The translations under genes and the position numbers were made by a program. The notes below the pieces were generated by a model. That model saw only the letters and a program-made list of their open reading frames with translations. It was not told the DNA's origin and ran no database searches. From assembly GCF_901482445.1 (NCBI RefSeq), contig NZ_LR590477.1, positions 620,001-684,000 on the forward strand: a DNA stretch of 64,000 nt, given 5' to 3'. Positions 25,267-33,965 of this stretch are shown piece by piece (positions within the stretch are counted from its first letter, which is position 1; the number at the start of each line of letters is the position of its first letter). This stretch comes from Neisseria lactamica. GTDB taxonomy: Bacteria; Pseudomonadota; Gammaproteobacteria; Burkholderiales; Neisseriaceae.

Positions 25267-25555
25267 ATTTCAAGAAACCGTCAGGCAGACTTTCCTCTTT
25301 CCCCGTCAAACCGCAATCCAGCCTGACATCCCCCTCGACACAACAGCAGCACGGCAGTATCTCGTCCCGCCCCAAAAAAGCCAACGGCGGCTCCCGATAA
25401 GTAACGCTTCCCTCCAAAATCTTTACCCGGCACGATCCGCAATATCCGCTTCGGCACTGATATTCCACCATATGCCCCGTCCGTTCCAGGCCTTCCAACA
25501 AAGTTTCCCCCTCCAACAACTCAAAAACCCTATCTCTCGTACTAATGAGTGCCAT
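25265..25555 (-). CDS. 2Fe-2S ferredoxin, YfaE-like
   Basis: A 96-residue plant-type ferredoxin. The cluster loop CRSGYCGSC gives three ligands, and the fourth lies in the unusual cysteine run LPCCCCVEGD. In many bacteria a YfaE-type ferredoxin next to nrdB maintains or re-forms the diiron-tyrosyl cofactor of class Ia ribonucleotide reductase; its place directly downstream of nrdB supports that role. I start at MALISTRDRV (25555); the frame extends to 25591. It is separated from nrdB by an inverted DUS pair, so expression may be partly independent. Confidence 0.87.
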   Translation of the reverse strand: MALISTRDRVFELLEGETLLEGLERTGHMVEYQCRSGYCGSCRVKILEGSVTYREPPLAFLGRDEILPCCCCVEGDVRLDCGLTGKEESLPDGFLK

Positions 25556-25621
25556 TTCTAACCAATCATAAAAACCCAAAACCGATAACAAGCCTAACCC
25601 GTTTCATTCCTTATTGAAAAA

Positions 25622-25654
25622 ATGCCGTCTGAAAAAACAAGTTTCAGACGGCAT
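25622..25654 (-). terminator. Inverted DUS pair downstream of nrdB
   Basis: ATGCCGTCTGAAA (25622-25634) pairs with TTTCAGACGGCAT (25642-25654) across a 7-nt loop. Confidence 0.75.
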
Positions 25655-25685
25655 TCCTCCATAAAAAACACATACGGTAAAAAAT

Positions 25686-26819
25686 TTACAGCTCAAAGTC
25701 GCCCAAATCATCCGTATTCACTTCAGAGTCAATCTGTCCGATAAGGTAAGAAGAGATTTCCACTTCCTGCGGCGCGACCTGTACGTTGTCGGACGACAGC
25801 CACGCATTAATCCACGGAATCGGGTTTTGATTTGCACCTTCAAATCCAGCCGGCAATCCCACCGCCTGCATACGCAGATTGGTAATATATTCGACGTATT
25901 GGGATAAGATTTCCTTGTTCAAACCAATCATCGAACCGTCTTTAAACAAATATGCCGCCCACTCTTTTTCCTGTTCCGCCGCTTTTTTAAAGAGTTGGAA
26001 GCATTCATCCTGCAACTCGGCGGCAATTTCTGCCATTTCCGGATCATCGACACCCGAACGCATCAAATTAAGCATATGCTGCGTACTGGTCAGATGCAGT
26101 GCTTCGTCACGGGCAATCAGTTTGATGATTTTGGCGTTGCCTTCCATCAATTCGCGCTCGGCAAAAGCAAACGAGCAGGCAAATGAAACGTAGAAACGGA
26201 TGGCTTCCAACACGTTGACGCACATCAGGCAGAGATAGAGCTTTTTCTTCAACCCGCGCAAAGACACGGTAACGAGCTTGCCGCCGACATTGTGCATCCC
26301 TTCGCCCAACAGGTTGTAATACTGGGTGTATTCGATTAAATCATCGTAATAGCAGGCAATATCTTCGGCGCGTGCGGTAATGTATTCGTTTTCGACAATA
26401 TCATCAAACACGACCGACGGGTCATTCACGATATTGCGGATGATATGGGTATAGCTGCGCGAATGGATGGTTTCGCTAAAGCTCCACGTTTCAATCCACG
26501 TTTCCAGCTCGGGAATCGATACCAACGGCAGCAAGGCAACATTCGGACTGCGCCCTTGAATGGAATCGAGCAGTGTTTGATATTTCAGATTGCTGATGAA
26601 AATATGTTTTTCGTGTTCGGGCAGGTTGGCGTAGTCGATACGGTCGCGCGAGACATCAATTTCTTCAGGCCGCCAGAAGAAAGACAGTTGCTTTTCAATC
26701 AGTTTTTCAAATACTTCGTATTTCTGCTGGTCATAACGTGCAACATTCACTGGCTGACCGAAAAACATCGGCTCTTTCAGCGCGTCGTTTTTGGTTTTGG
26801 GAAAGGTGCTGTATGACAT
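25686..26819 (-). CDS. nrdB: Ribonucleoside-diphosphate reductase class Ia beta subunit NrdB
   Basis: A 377-residue diiron protein that holds the tyrosyl radical for deoxyribonucleotide synthesis. With the start at MSYSTFPKTK the numbering parallels E. coli: Asp85, Glu116, His119 and radical Tyr123 (ETIHSRSYTH), and further ligands in VENEYITARAEDIACYY and LIARDEALHLTSTQHM. An in-frame ATG at 26840 adds seven residues and has a weak ribosome site; homology favours 26819. nrdA lies upstream but an Abi-type gene and about 230 bases are inserted between the two, so nrdB probably needs its own promoter. Confidence 0.95.
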   Translation of the reverse strand: MSYSTFPKTKNDALKEPMFFGQPVNVARYDQQKYEVFEKLIEKQLSFFWRPEEIDVSRDRIDYANLPEHEKHIFISNLKYQTLLDSIQGRSPNVALLPLVSIPELETWIETWSFSETIHSRSYTHIIRNIVNDPSVVFDDIVENEYITARAEDIACYYDDLIEYTQYYNLLGEGMHNVGGKLVTVSLRGLKKKLYLCLMCVNVLEAIRFYVSFACSFAFAERELMEGNAKIIKLIARDEALHLTSTQHMLNLMRSGVDDPEMAEIAAELQDECFQLFKKAAEQEKEWAAYLFKDGSMIGLNKEILSQYVEYITNLRMQAVGLPAGFEGANQNPIPWINAWLSSDNVQVAPQEVEISSYLIGQIDSEVNTDDLGDFEL

Positions 26820-26905
26820 GACTAGGTGTTCGCAGGACATGGGTCTTTCTCAGGTTTATTTAAATTTAGGAATTTGGATTTGAGACGATCTTATATGTTT
26901 TAAGT

Positions 26906-26917
26906 AGGTCGTCTGAA
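26906..26917 (+). other. Variant DNA uptake sequence (AGGTCGTCTGAA)
   Basis: A 12-mer that differs from the standard DUS core by one base and matches the dialect I recall for Neisseria mucosa-type species (AG-mucDUS). A degenerate inverted partner, TTGAGACGATCT, lies 28-29 bases upstream (26877-26888), so the pair may have been a terminator. Confidence 0.6.
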
Positions 26918-26972
26918 TGTATCTGTACATTAAGTTCTTGCCTTAAATATAGCTGTTAGTTATAATCTTCCC

Positions 26973-27036
26973 TAACAACTCCCCCAACTTTGCCAACCTG
27001 CGCGGTTGGAGCAACAAGGTTGGGGGGCTTTCTTTT
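26973..27036 (+). ncRNA. Candidate small RNA between the Abi gene and nrdB
   Basis: On the plus strand, TTGCCT (26938-26943) and TATAAT (26961-26966) are separated by exactly 17 bases, a good sigma-70 promoter. About 65 bases follow, ending in a nested hairpin: CCCCCAAC (26981-26988) with GTTGGGGG (27019-27026), and inside it CCAACC (26993-26998) with GGTTGG (27004-27009), then a T-rich tail. No ORF is present. The transcript would run antisense to, and stop just before, the 3' end of the Abi gene. Prediction only. Confidence 0.45.
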
Positions 27037-27052
27037 ATCCCTGCCACAATCT

Positions 27053-27958
27053 CTAGTTTCGCGGATTATTTTCCAAACCCATATCGCGCAAACTTACAGC
27101 TTCATTCGCGACATCTGGAAACTCATCCAGTAAAGCAAGAAGACGGCTTCCCCATTCGGTTCGCGGACAAATAATATCCAACATCCGTTTCATCAGGCAA
27201 AAATACACAAACGGTTTATTGATAGGAAATGATTTCCATTCTGCATCAGACAAACCTTTCAAGCTGGCTTTAAACGTAATGTCTCTATTCCATAATCGAC
27301 TGTAATGTGCCGAAACGTTGCGAATAAAGTTAAATGCGTGTAGATGCGTTTGTAGATGTTTGCCATCTTTCAAACGATACAATTTGGCAATACGGTCTTT
27401 ATCTTTATTTAACATCCCTTTATACATCATGGACATCGTACCAAAATCCCATACTTCACAGGCTACCCAAATAGGTAAATCGATATAATGTTCCAAATGA
27501 TGTGTAATAAAACCGGTTTTCTTTTCACGTTCGACTAAATTATCATGCCTATTCATCCATTCGGCATGATTAAAGCCAGAGGTAAAATATTTGTTATCCT
27601 TGTAAGACAAGGGATCATACTGCCCCAATGTATGGGCGATATTTACCCGAAGAGCTACTTCAATTCTTTCCAGTGCATCTAATGCCAATTGCCGCAATTT
27701 CTTATCGAACATATAAAGGCTTTTGACATCTCCAAAACGAGTATCTGTAATAAACCTATCTAACCTGCTATTAGGATTTTGGGGATCAAATTGGCGGAAA
27801 GAGTAAAAATAGCCACTTAGTCGGTAATAACCAATACTGCGTAAATATCCTAATGCATTTTTTTCGTCATCGATCTGTAATCCTCTACTTTTCAGAATTT
27901 CCAACTGTTCATCGTAAGATTTCCAAAGCTTGGGTTCTTTTATCTGTTTGCTTTGCAT
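27053..27958 (-). CDS. Abi family (Abi_2, AbiD/AbiF-like) HEPN protein
   Basis: A protein of about 301 residues matching the Abi_2 family of abortive-infection proteins. It contains the HEPN ribonuclease-type signature Arg-Asn-x3-His in FIRNVSAHYSRLWNR (Arg213, Asn214, His218) and typical blocks LGYLRSIGYYRLSGYFYSF and LERIEVALRVNIAHTLGQYDP. Such proteins arrest the cell on phage infection in some hosts; activity here is untested. The frame also allows a TTG start at 27997 that overlaps the nrdA stop; I prefer ATG 27958. AT-rich relative to nrdA and nrdB, without a standard DUS, it splits the nrd genes and looks like a transferred defence cassette. Confidence 0.85.
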   Translation of the reverse strand: MQSKQIKEPKLWKSYDEQLEILKSRGLQIDDEKNALGYLRSIGYYRLSGYFYSFRQFDPQNPNSRLDRFITDTRFGDVKSLYMFDKKLRQLALDALERIEVALRVNIAHTLGQYDPLSYKDNKYFTSGFNHAEWMNRHDNLVEREKKTGFITHHLEHYIDLPIWVACEVWDFGTMSMMYKGMLNKDKDRIAKLYRLKDGKHLQTHLHAFNFIRNVSAHYSRLWNRDITFKASLKGLSDAEWKSFPINKPFVYFCLMKRMLDIICPRTEWGSRLLALLDEFPDVANEAVSLRDMGLENNPRN

Positions 27959-27993
27959 AGCCTGTTTCACTTTCAAATAGGTAAATTGCAAAG

Positions 27994-30273
27994 TCAAATC
28001 TTACAAGCCCCGCCCGCGCAGCCGTCATCTTGAATATCGGCTTGCGTATCGTCCGCGCCGTCGCGGGTGTTGTGGTAGTACAGGGTTTTGACGCCGTATT
28101 TGTAGGCGGTCAGCAGGTCTTTCAGCATTTGCTTCATGGAAACCTTGTTGCCTTCAAATTTGCCCGGGTCGTATGCGGTATTGGCGGAAATCGCCTGATC
28201 GACGAATTTTTGCATCACGCCGACAAGTTTCAGGTAGCCTTCGTTGCCGGGAAGCTGCCACAGGGTTTCGTAGGCATTTTTCAGGGTTTCAAACTCTGGA
28301 ACGACTTGTTTCAGGATGCCGTCTTTCGACGCTTTGACCGTTACCAATCCGCGCGGCGGCTCGATGCCGTTGGTGGCGTTGGCAATTTGCGAACTGGTTT
28401 CAGACGGCATAAGCGCGGTCAGGGTGGAGTTACGCAGGCCGTATTTGACGATGTCGGCACGCAGGCTTTCCCAGTCGTAGTGCAAAGGCTCGTTGCACAC
28501 GGCATCCAAATCTTTTTTGTAGGTGTCGATTGGCAGTTTGCCTTGCGAATAAACGGTTTGGTTAAAGAGCGTGCACGCACCGTATTCTTTGGCAAGGTTT
28601 ACTGACGCTTTGAGCAGGTAATACTGCATGGCTTCAAAGGTACGGTGGGTCAGACCGAGCGCGGAACCGTCGCTGTAGCGGACACCGTTTTTCGCCAGAT
28701 AGTAGGCGTAGTTGATGACGCCTATACCGAGCGAACGGCGACCCATGGTAGAGGTACGCGCGGCTTCTACCGGATATCCCTGATAATCTAAAAGTGCATC
28801 GAGTGCGCGAACGGTCAAATCAGCAAGCCCTTCCAACTCGTCCAAGTTGTTCAATGCGCCCAAATTGAAGGCGGACAGTGTACACAGGGCGATTTCGCCG
28901 TTCGGGTCGTTGATATTGTCCAGAGGTTTGGTCGGCAGTGCGATTTCCATGCACAGGTTGGACTGGTGCACGGGGGCGACACTCGGATCAAACGGGCTGT
29001 GCGTATTGCAATGATCGACGTTTTGAATGTAAATGCGCCCGGTCCCGGCACGCTCCTGCATCAGCGTGGAAAACAGGTCGGCAGCCGGAATGATACGCTT
29101 GCGTATGTTCGGGTCTTGCTCGTATTTCGTATAGAGCCGCTCAAATTCGTCTTGGTCGGCAAAAAACGCTTCGTACAACCCCGGAACCTCGTTGGGCGAA
29201 AACAGCGTAATGTTGCCGCCCTTAATCAGGCGGGTGTACAGTAGGCGGTTGATTTGCACACCGTAATCAAGCTGGCGGATACGGTTGTCTTCCACGCCCC
29301 GGTTGTTTTTCAACACCAGCAGGCTTTCGGCTTCGATATGCCACAAGGGGTAGAACAAGGTTGCCGCGCCGCCGCGCACGCCGCCTTGCGAACAGGATTT
29401 GACCGCCGCCTGAAACATTTTGAAAAACGGGATGCAGCCGGTATGCCGCGCTTCGCCGCCCCGGATTTCGCTGTCCAAACCGCGGATACGTCCGGCATTG
29501 ATGCCGATGCCCGCACGCTGGGAAACGTATTTCACAATCGCGCTGGTAGTGGCATTGATGGAATCCAAACTATCGTCGCATTCAATCAGCACACAGCTTG
29601 AGAACTGGCGCGTAGGCGTACGCACGCCGCTCATAATCGGGGTCGGCAGCGATACTTTGAATGTGGAAACGGCATCGTAAAACCGTTTGACGTAACCCAA
29701 GCGCGTCTCTTTCGGGTATTTGCTGAACAGGCACATCGCCACCAAAACATATAAAAACTGTGGCGTTTCGTAAATCTGGCGGGTAACGCGGTTCTGTACC
29801 AGATATTTGCCTTCGAGTTGCTTGACGGCGGCATAGGAGAAGGACATATCGCGTTCGTGGTCGATATAGGAGTTCAGTTCGTCAAATTCTTCGCGGCTGT
29901 AATCCTCAAGGATATGCCTGTCGTATTTTCCGGCATCGGTAAGTTTTTTAACGTGGTCGTAAAGGTGCGGCGGCTCGTATTCGCCGTAGGCTATTTTACG
30001 CAGATGGAAAATCGCCAAACGTGCTGCAAGGTATTGGTAGTCCGGGGTATCTTCCGAAATTAAATCGGCAGCGGCTTTGATGATGGTTTCGTGGATGTCG
30101 TCGGTGCGGATGCCGTTGTAGAACTGGATGTGCGATTTCAACTCGACCTGCGACACGGAAACATTTTCCAACCCTTTCGCCGCCCAAGTGACGACACGGT
30201 GAATCTTATCCAAATCAATGGGTTCTAATCTGCCGTCACGTTTGGTTACTTTCAAATCAGCCGTCGTATTCAT
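27994..30273 (-). CDS. nrdA: Ribonucleoside-diphosphate reductase class Ia alpha subunit NrdA
   Basis: A 759-residue catalytic subunit. It has an N-terminal ATP-cone (about 7-95) for dATP/ATP activity control, the specificity-site region near SGVRTPTRQFSSCVLIE (the first active-site cysteine), the radical motif NLCMEIALPTKP with the Asn-x-Cys-x-Glu core, MPSETSSQI, and a C-terminal redox pair Cys752/Cys757 (CAGGAC) that is re-reduced by thioredoxin or glutaredoxin; trxB is elsewhere in the window. The C-terminus borders directly on the Abi gene. Confidence 0.96.
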   Translation of the reverse strand: MNTTADLKVTKRDGRLEPIDLDKIHRVVTWAAKGLENVSVSQVELKSHIQFYNGIRTDDIHETIIKAAADLISEDTPDYQYLAARLAIFHLRKIAYGEYEPPHLYDHVKKLTDAGKYDRHILEDYSREEFDELNSYIDHERDMSFSYAAVKQLEGKYLVQNRVTRQIYETPQFLYVLVAMCLFSKYPKETRLGYVKRFYDAVSTFKVSLPTPIMSGVRTPTRQFSSCVLIECDDSLDSINATTSAIVKYVSQRAGIGINAGRIRGLDSEIRGGEARHTGCIPFFKMFQAAVKSCSQGGVRGGAATLFYPLWHIEAESLLVLKNNRGVEDNRIRQLDYGVQINRLLYTRLIKGGNITLFSPNEVPGLYEAFFADQDEFERLYTKYEQDPNIRKRIIPAADLFSTLMQERAGTGRIYIQNVDHCNTHSPFDPSVAPVHQSNLCMEIALPTKPLDNINDPNGEIALCTLSAFNLGALNNLDELEGLADLTVRALDALLDYQGYPVEAARTSTMGRRSLGIGVINYAYYLAKNGVRYSDGSALGLTHRTFEAMQYYLLKASVNLAKEYGACTLFNQTVYSQGKLPIDTYKKDLDAVCNEPLHYDWESLRADIVKYGLRNSTLTALMPSETSSQIANATNGIEPPRGLVTVKASKDGILKQVVPEFETLKNAYETLWQLPGNEGYLKLVGVMQKFVDQAISANTAYDPGKFEGNKVSMKQMLKDLLTAYKYGVKTLYYHNTRDGADDTQADIQDDGCAGGACKI

Positions 30274-30799
30274 CGTTTCCCCTTCCGCCCCCGATACCCA
30301 AGGGACACTCTTTCCAAATCAATCAAGGCAGACAATATAGTGGATTTTTTGTATTTCCTCCAGTCTTGACAACGGTTGCATTTTTCAGTTTCAGGCAATA
30401 CGCGATAAAACCCGCCTGTCGTATTTTCCCTATAATATTTGTTTTATCTGATAATTCTTTACCGATAAAAAACGGGTAAATTTTTTGCCTTTTGACCGGC
30501 TCCTGCTACAAGGCGATGAAATAAGGATTTTCCGACGAAAAAGGAAAGCTTCCGGTTTTCTGCCCCTGCGAATTGTTAAATTTTGCAAAGTATGATTTTT
30601 GCCACGCCGCCGCCGACAAATTCCATTTTCTTACCCTTTGAAATTTATTATTGAGATTAATGTGTTATTTGAATCTGCATATCAAACGGCAAGTTTTGCT
30701 GGCTAAATGGGTCTGAAACTGCCGACAATTTGCCCGTTCCATCCTTCCTTCCATCCTTCCATCCTATACTGGAAAGAATGACAAACTGAAAGGATCGTC
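30274..30799. other. AT-rich divergent intergenic region upstream of nrdA
   Basis: This 526-base spacer separates nrdA (minus) and the small secreted protein gene (plus). A lone TATAGTGGATT (30336-30346) matches one Correia element end, without a partner in view. No ORF, RNA or riboswitch is recognised. The right end carries a tetranucleotide-like repeat described separately. Confidence 0.5.
30737..30764. repeat. Seven degenerate TTCC/ATCC tetranucleotide units
   Basis: The units run TTCC ATCC TTCC TTCC ATCC TTCC ATCC and end exactly at TATACT (30765-30770), a likely -10 box for the downstream gene. TTGCCC (30730-30735) lies just before the repeat. Confidence 0.7.
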
Positions 30800-31126
30800 A
30801 TGTCTGTCAAAAAGATGCTTGCCATACTGTTGTCTGCAATATTGGGACTGGTATCGACAACTGCCGCTGCCGGTACGTCAGAACCCGCCCACCGCCATAC
30901 CAAACATATCCGCAAGGCAAACAAGCAGATGCTGCACCCCGAATGCAGGAAATATTTGGAACGCCGTGCCGCGTGGTACCGATTGCAAGGCAACGTGCAG
31001 GAATTGCGCGAAAACAAAAAGGCGCGCAAAGCATTCCGCTCCCTGCCTTATAAGGAACAAAGAATCCAATGCCGGGCGGCTTATGAGGCTTTCGATGATT
31101 TCGACGGCGGCAGGTTCAGCCGTTAA
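30800..31126 (+). CDS. Small secreted basic protein, unknown
   Basis: A 108-residue protein with a signal peptide (MSVKKMLAILLSAILGLVSTTAAAG, first 24 or so residues). The mature part is short, basic and helical, with two cysteines (in HPECRKY and IQCRAAYEA) that could form one disulfide. GAAAGGA lies upstream of the ATG. I do not recognise the family. It stands alone between a divergent nrdA and a Correia element; the mature protein is likely periplasmic or exported. Confidence 0.7.
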   Translation: MSVKKMLAILLSAILGLVSTTAAAGTSEPAHRHTKHIRKANKQMLHPECRKYLERRAAWYRLQGNVQELRENKKARKAFRSLPYKEQRIQCRAAYEAFDDFDGGRFSR

Positions 31127-31191
31127 TCCACTATACAACAAACTATCCTTACGGCATTTCGTTTGAGGTGCTCCCGTTGCCGCAGCCTTAA

Positions 31192-31346
31192 TATAGTGGA
31201 TTAACAAAAATCAGGACAAGGCGACGAAGCCGAAGACAGTACAAATAGTACGGAACCGATTCACTTGGTGTTTCAGCACCTTAGAGAATCGTTCTCTTTG
31301 AGCTAAGGCGAGGCAACGCTGTACTGGTTTTTGTTAATCCACTATA
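31192..31346. repeat. Correia repeat enclosed element (CREE), long form, 155 bp
   Basis: Ends TATAGTGGATTAAC and GTTAATCCACTATA match perfectly. It contains the internal block (ACCGATTCACTTGGTG through AGAGAATCGTTCTCT) that in long Correia elements carries an IHF site. It lies between the secreted-protein gene and the 3' end of nlaA. Confidence 0.95.
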
Positions 31347-31390
31347 CATCCGCAAAAGCGAATCATACTGCTACATTCCGACAACCGGTT

Positions 31391-32158
31391 TCAGACGGCA
31401 ATATCCGCATCGCCGGCGACAACGGCACGGATGCTTTCTTCGATTTTATCTTTTAAAGCATAACGGTCTTCGCTTTCCGCCGCGTCCGCCACGCAAACGA
31501 AATCGACTTTTATCGTCAATTTTTTCATAGACACAATGCGCCACAGACAGGTCGGCAAACCGACATCGGCATATGAGGGACGAGCCGTCCTTTTTCCCGT
31601 TTCGTCATAATAACGCAGCGCGACCGCCAAAACCTTTGCCCCCGCATCGATAGCGGATTGGAACAGTGCGGCTTTAAAAGGCAAAAGCTCCAAGCCGGAA
31701 GAAGTCCGCGCTTCAGGAAAAAAACTGACGTTTTGACCGCGTTGCAAGGTTTCGCAGACGGCGCGGTTAATCGGCTCGATGTCGCGCCGCGAATTGCGGT
31801 TGATGAACACCGTTCCCGCGTTCTGCCCCATCTTGCCCAATACCGGCCAGCTTTTGATTTCCTGCTTGGCGATAAAGCTGCTCGGATAAACCGCGCTCAT
31901 CGCGAAAATATCCAGCCAGGACACGTGGTTGGCAGCTACCAAGACACCGTTCGGATGTTCGGGTGCGTGCCCGCCCACCTCCAATCCGATATCCAAAGCC
32001 GCCAAAGCCCCCCGGCCCAACTCGATTACCGCACGATTGCGCGACTCGGGGCAGCCGCCGTCAATACCGCGCAGGTTTTTCCCTGTTTTAAACAGCCAGA
32101 CCGCCAAACGGCACAACCGATGCAGGCGTGTAAAAATTGAAGCTTTATTTGAAGACAT
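31391..32158 (-). CDS. nlaA: 1-acyl-sn-glycerol-3-phosphate acyltransferase NlaA
   Basis: A 255-residue membrane-associated LPAAT that adds the second fatty acid to lysophosphatidic acid in phospholipid synthesis. Motif I Asn77-His78-x4-Asp83 (AANHVSWLDIF) and motif III FPEART with Glu149 are clear, with an N-terminal hydrophobic helix. ATG 32158 has GGGAAAG upstream; a TTG two codons earlier is possible. Neisseria has two such enzymes; I call nlaA because it adjoins fpg, an arrangement I recall for the meningococcus. It is downstream of fpg on the same strand. Confidence 0.88.
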   Translation of the reverse strand: MSSNKASIFTRLHRLCRLAVWLFKTGKNLRGIDGGCPESRNRAVIELGRGALAALDIGLEVGGHAPEHPNGVLVAANHVSWLDIFAMSAVYPSSFIAKQEIKSWPVLGKMGQNAGTVFINRNSRRDIEPINRAVCETLQRGQNVSFFPEARTSSGLELLPFKAALFQSAIDAGAKVLAVALRYYDETGKRTARPSYADVGLPTCLWRIVSMKKLTIKVDFVCVADAAESEDRYALKDKIEESIRAVVAGDADIAV

Positions 32159-32245
32159 GAGCAATTCTTTCCCGATAATCGGTGTTTGTTGTTGAAACGT
32201 TCGGACGGCATACCGATAAAATACCGTCTGAAACCGTGTTCCGCC

Positions 32246-33073
32246 CTATTTCTGACAGTTCGGGCAGTAAAACGTGCCGCGCTGCCCCAAAGTTTCTTTC
32301 ACAATCAAACCGCCGCACCGGGGGCACGGTTGATTGTGCCGCCCGTACACCGTATATTCTTGTTGGAAGTAGCCGCTTTTGCCGTCGCTGTCCACAAAAT
32401 CCCTCAAGGTGCTGCCGCCCGTTTCAATGGCGCGCTGTAACACCGCTTTGACGGTTTCAACCAAAAGCGCGCACTCTTTCTTTTTCAGACGGTTGGCAGG
32501 ACGGTGGGGCGAAATGCCCGCTCTGAACAGGCTCTCGTTGGCATAAATATTGCCCACGCCGACCACAACCGCATTGTCCATCAGGGCAAGTTTGACCGCG
32601 CGTTTCTGCGCCTTCAGCCTCGCATACAGATAATCCGCACAAAATGCCTCCGACAAAGGCTCCGGCCCCAGTTTTTCCAGCAGCTGATGATGTTCTTCGA
32701 TTCCCTCATACCAAAGTATCGCGCCGAACTTTCGCGGATCGCGGTAACGCATGACTGTGCCGTCTGAAAACACAATATCGACGTGATCGTGCCTGTCCGG
32801 CCTGCCGATACGTCCGTCCGACGGCGTAAAAATCCGCAAGCTGCCCGACATCCCCAAGTGAATCAGCAAAATCCCCGTTTGGAAACGGACAATCAGATAC
32901 TTCGCCCGCCTGCCGCAGGACAAAACCTGCCGGCCGGACAAAATCTCCCCCAAATCGGGATTAATCTGCCAGCGCAGCTTCAGTTGGCGCAATACCACGG
33001 CTTCCACCGTTTTTCCTTCAATATGCGGCGCGATGCCGCGCAACGTCGTTTCCACTTCCGGCAATTCCGGCAT
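32246..33073 (-). CDS. mutM: Formamidopyrimidine-DNA glycosylase Fpg/MutM
   Basis: A 275-residue base-excision-repair enzyme that removes 8-oxoguanine and formamidopyrimidines and cleaves the abasic site. The N-terminus PELPEVETT supplies the catalytic Pro2 (after Met removal) and Glu3. The helix-two-turn-helix region GVGNIYANE and a C-terminal zinc finger (Cys250, Cys253, Cys270, Cys273) are intact. Start ATG 33073 has GGGAGGG; the frame is open much further upstream without a sensible start. nlaA follows 87 bases downstream and a methyltransferase gene lies upstream, all co-oriented. Confidence 0.96.
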   Translation of the reverse strand: MPELPEVETTLRGIAPHIEGKTVEAVVLRQLKLRWQINPDLGEILSGRQVLSCGRRAKYLIVRFQTGILLIHLGMSGSLRIFTPSDGRIGRPDRHDHVDIVFSDGTVMRYRDPRKFGAILWYEGIEEHHQLLEKLGPEPLSEAFCADYLYARLKAQKRAVKLALMDNAVVVGVGNIYANESLFRAGISPHRPANRLKKKECALLVETVKAVLQRAIETGGSTLRDFVDSDGKSGYFQQEYTVYGRHNQPCPRCGGLIVKETLGQRGTFYCPNCQK

Positions 33074-33123
33074 AATCCCTCCCGACACTTTCTTCGGCAA
33101 ATGCCGTCTGAAACAAAACCCGC

Positions 33124-33789
33124 CTAATCCGCAACCCTTGCCGCACCCGCCGCAAGGGCTTTTCCGCCCAAATACCCGTCCCACTCCGGCAGGGGCGTTA
33201 CCCCCGCCGCCCTTTTGACCAAAACCAAGCCGTACACTGCGGCACATTGCGGCCACCAGCGGTCGCCCGCCTTTTCCATAAACCGCCAAAAGCGTATTTG
33301 CCCGGGCGACGAAACCGGCGGCAGATACACCATAAATTTCCCAAGTTCAATATCAAAACCGGCATCGGCAATCTGTCTTTTCAGCCCGCGAAGCGTCAGG
33401 CAGAAGCGTTTTTCCGGCAGGCGTTCGCCGTCAAACCACGAACCCGGCCCCCAAAGCGAATGCGGATTAAAACCCGTCAGCATCACACGCCCGGACGGTT
33501 TCAATATCCGGTGCGCTTCCGACAGGATTTGCGAAGGAACACCGCCTTCAAGCGTATGCGGAAAAAGCAGCATATCCGCAGAAACATCCGCCAAAGCCAT
33601 ATTCTCCGCCGACATCGACATATCTCGCGGCACACAGACAACATCTTCAGACGGCATCAGCCACCTGCCGCCCACCTGAACCGCACACATTCCCGAAAAA
33701 CGGTATGAATCCAGATACCGCCCGAAGAAGTCCTGTTCCAATTTTGCAACATACCGCCCCATCGCCGTATCTTCAAACCATGCATCCAT
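33124..33789 (-). CDS. Class I SAM-dependent methyltransferase domain protein
   Basis: A 221-residue protein with a partial methyltransferase fold: LADVSADMLLFPHTLEG and ILSEAHRILKPSGRVMLTGFNPHSLWG match the middle and post-II region of UbiE/BioC-like enzymes. A classical glycine-rich motif I (E/DxGxGxG) is not evident, so SAM binding may be atypical. The substrate is unknown. First gene of the methyltransferase-mutM-nlaA string, divergent from mltD. Confidence 0.75.
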   Translation of the reverse strand: MDAWFEDTAMGRYVAKLEQDFFGRYLDSYRFSGMCAVQVGGRWLMPSEDVVCVPRDMSMSAENMALADVSADMLLFPHTLEGGVPSQILSEAHRILKPSGRVMLTGFNPHSLWGPGSWFDGERLPEKRFCLTLRGLKRQIADAGFDIELGKFMVYLPPVSSPGQIRFWRFMEKAGDRWWPQCAAVYGLVLVKRAAGVTPLPEWDGYLGGKALAAGAARVAD

Positions 33790-33965
33790 ATTGCGTCCGT
33801 TTCAAACAGATTGCCTGCCGATATTCTATTCCAAACAGAATTTCTGTCAAAAAACACATCGGCCGCCATTTTCGAATCCGCATAAAGTTCCTGTAAAACT
33901 TGACGCTTTTTCAGTCAAACAGTACCATCGGACGATAAAATATGTTTATCCTCCCGATATAGATT

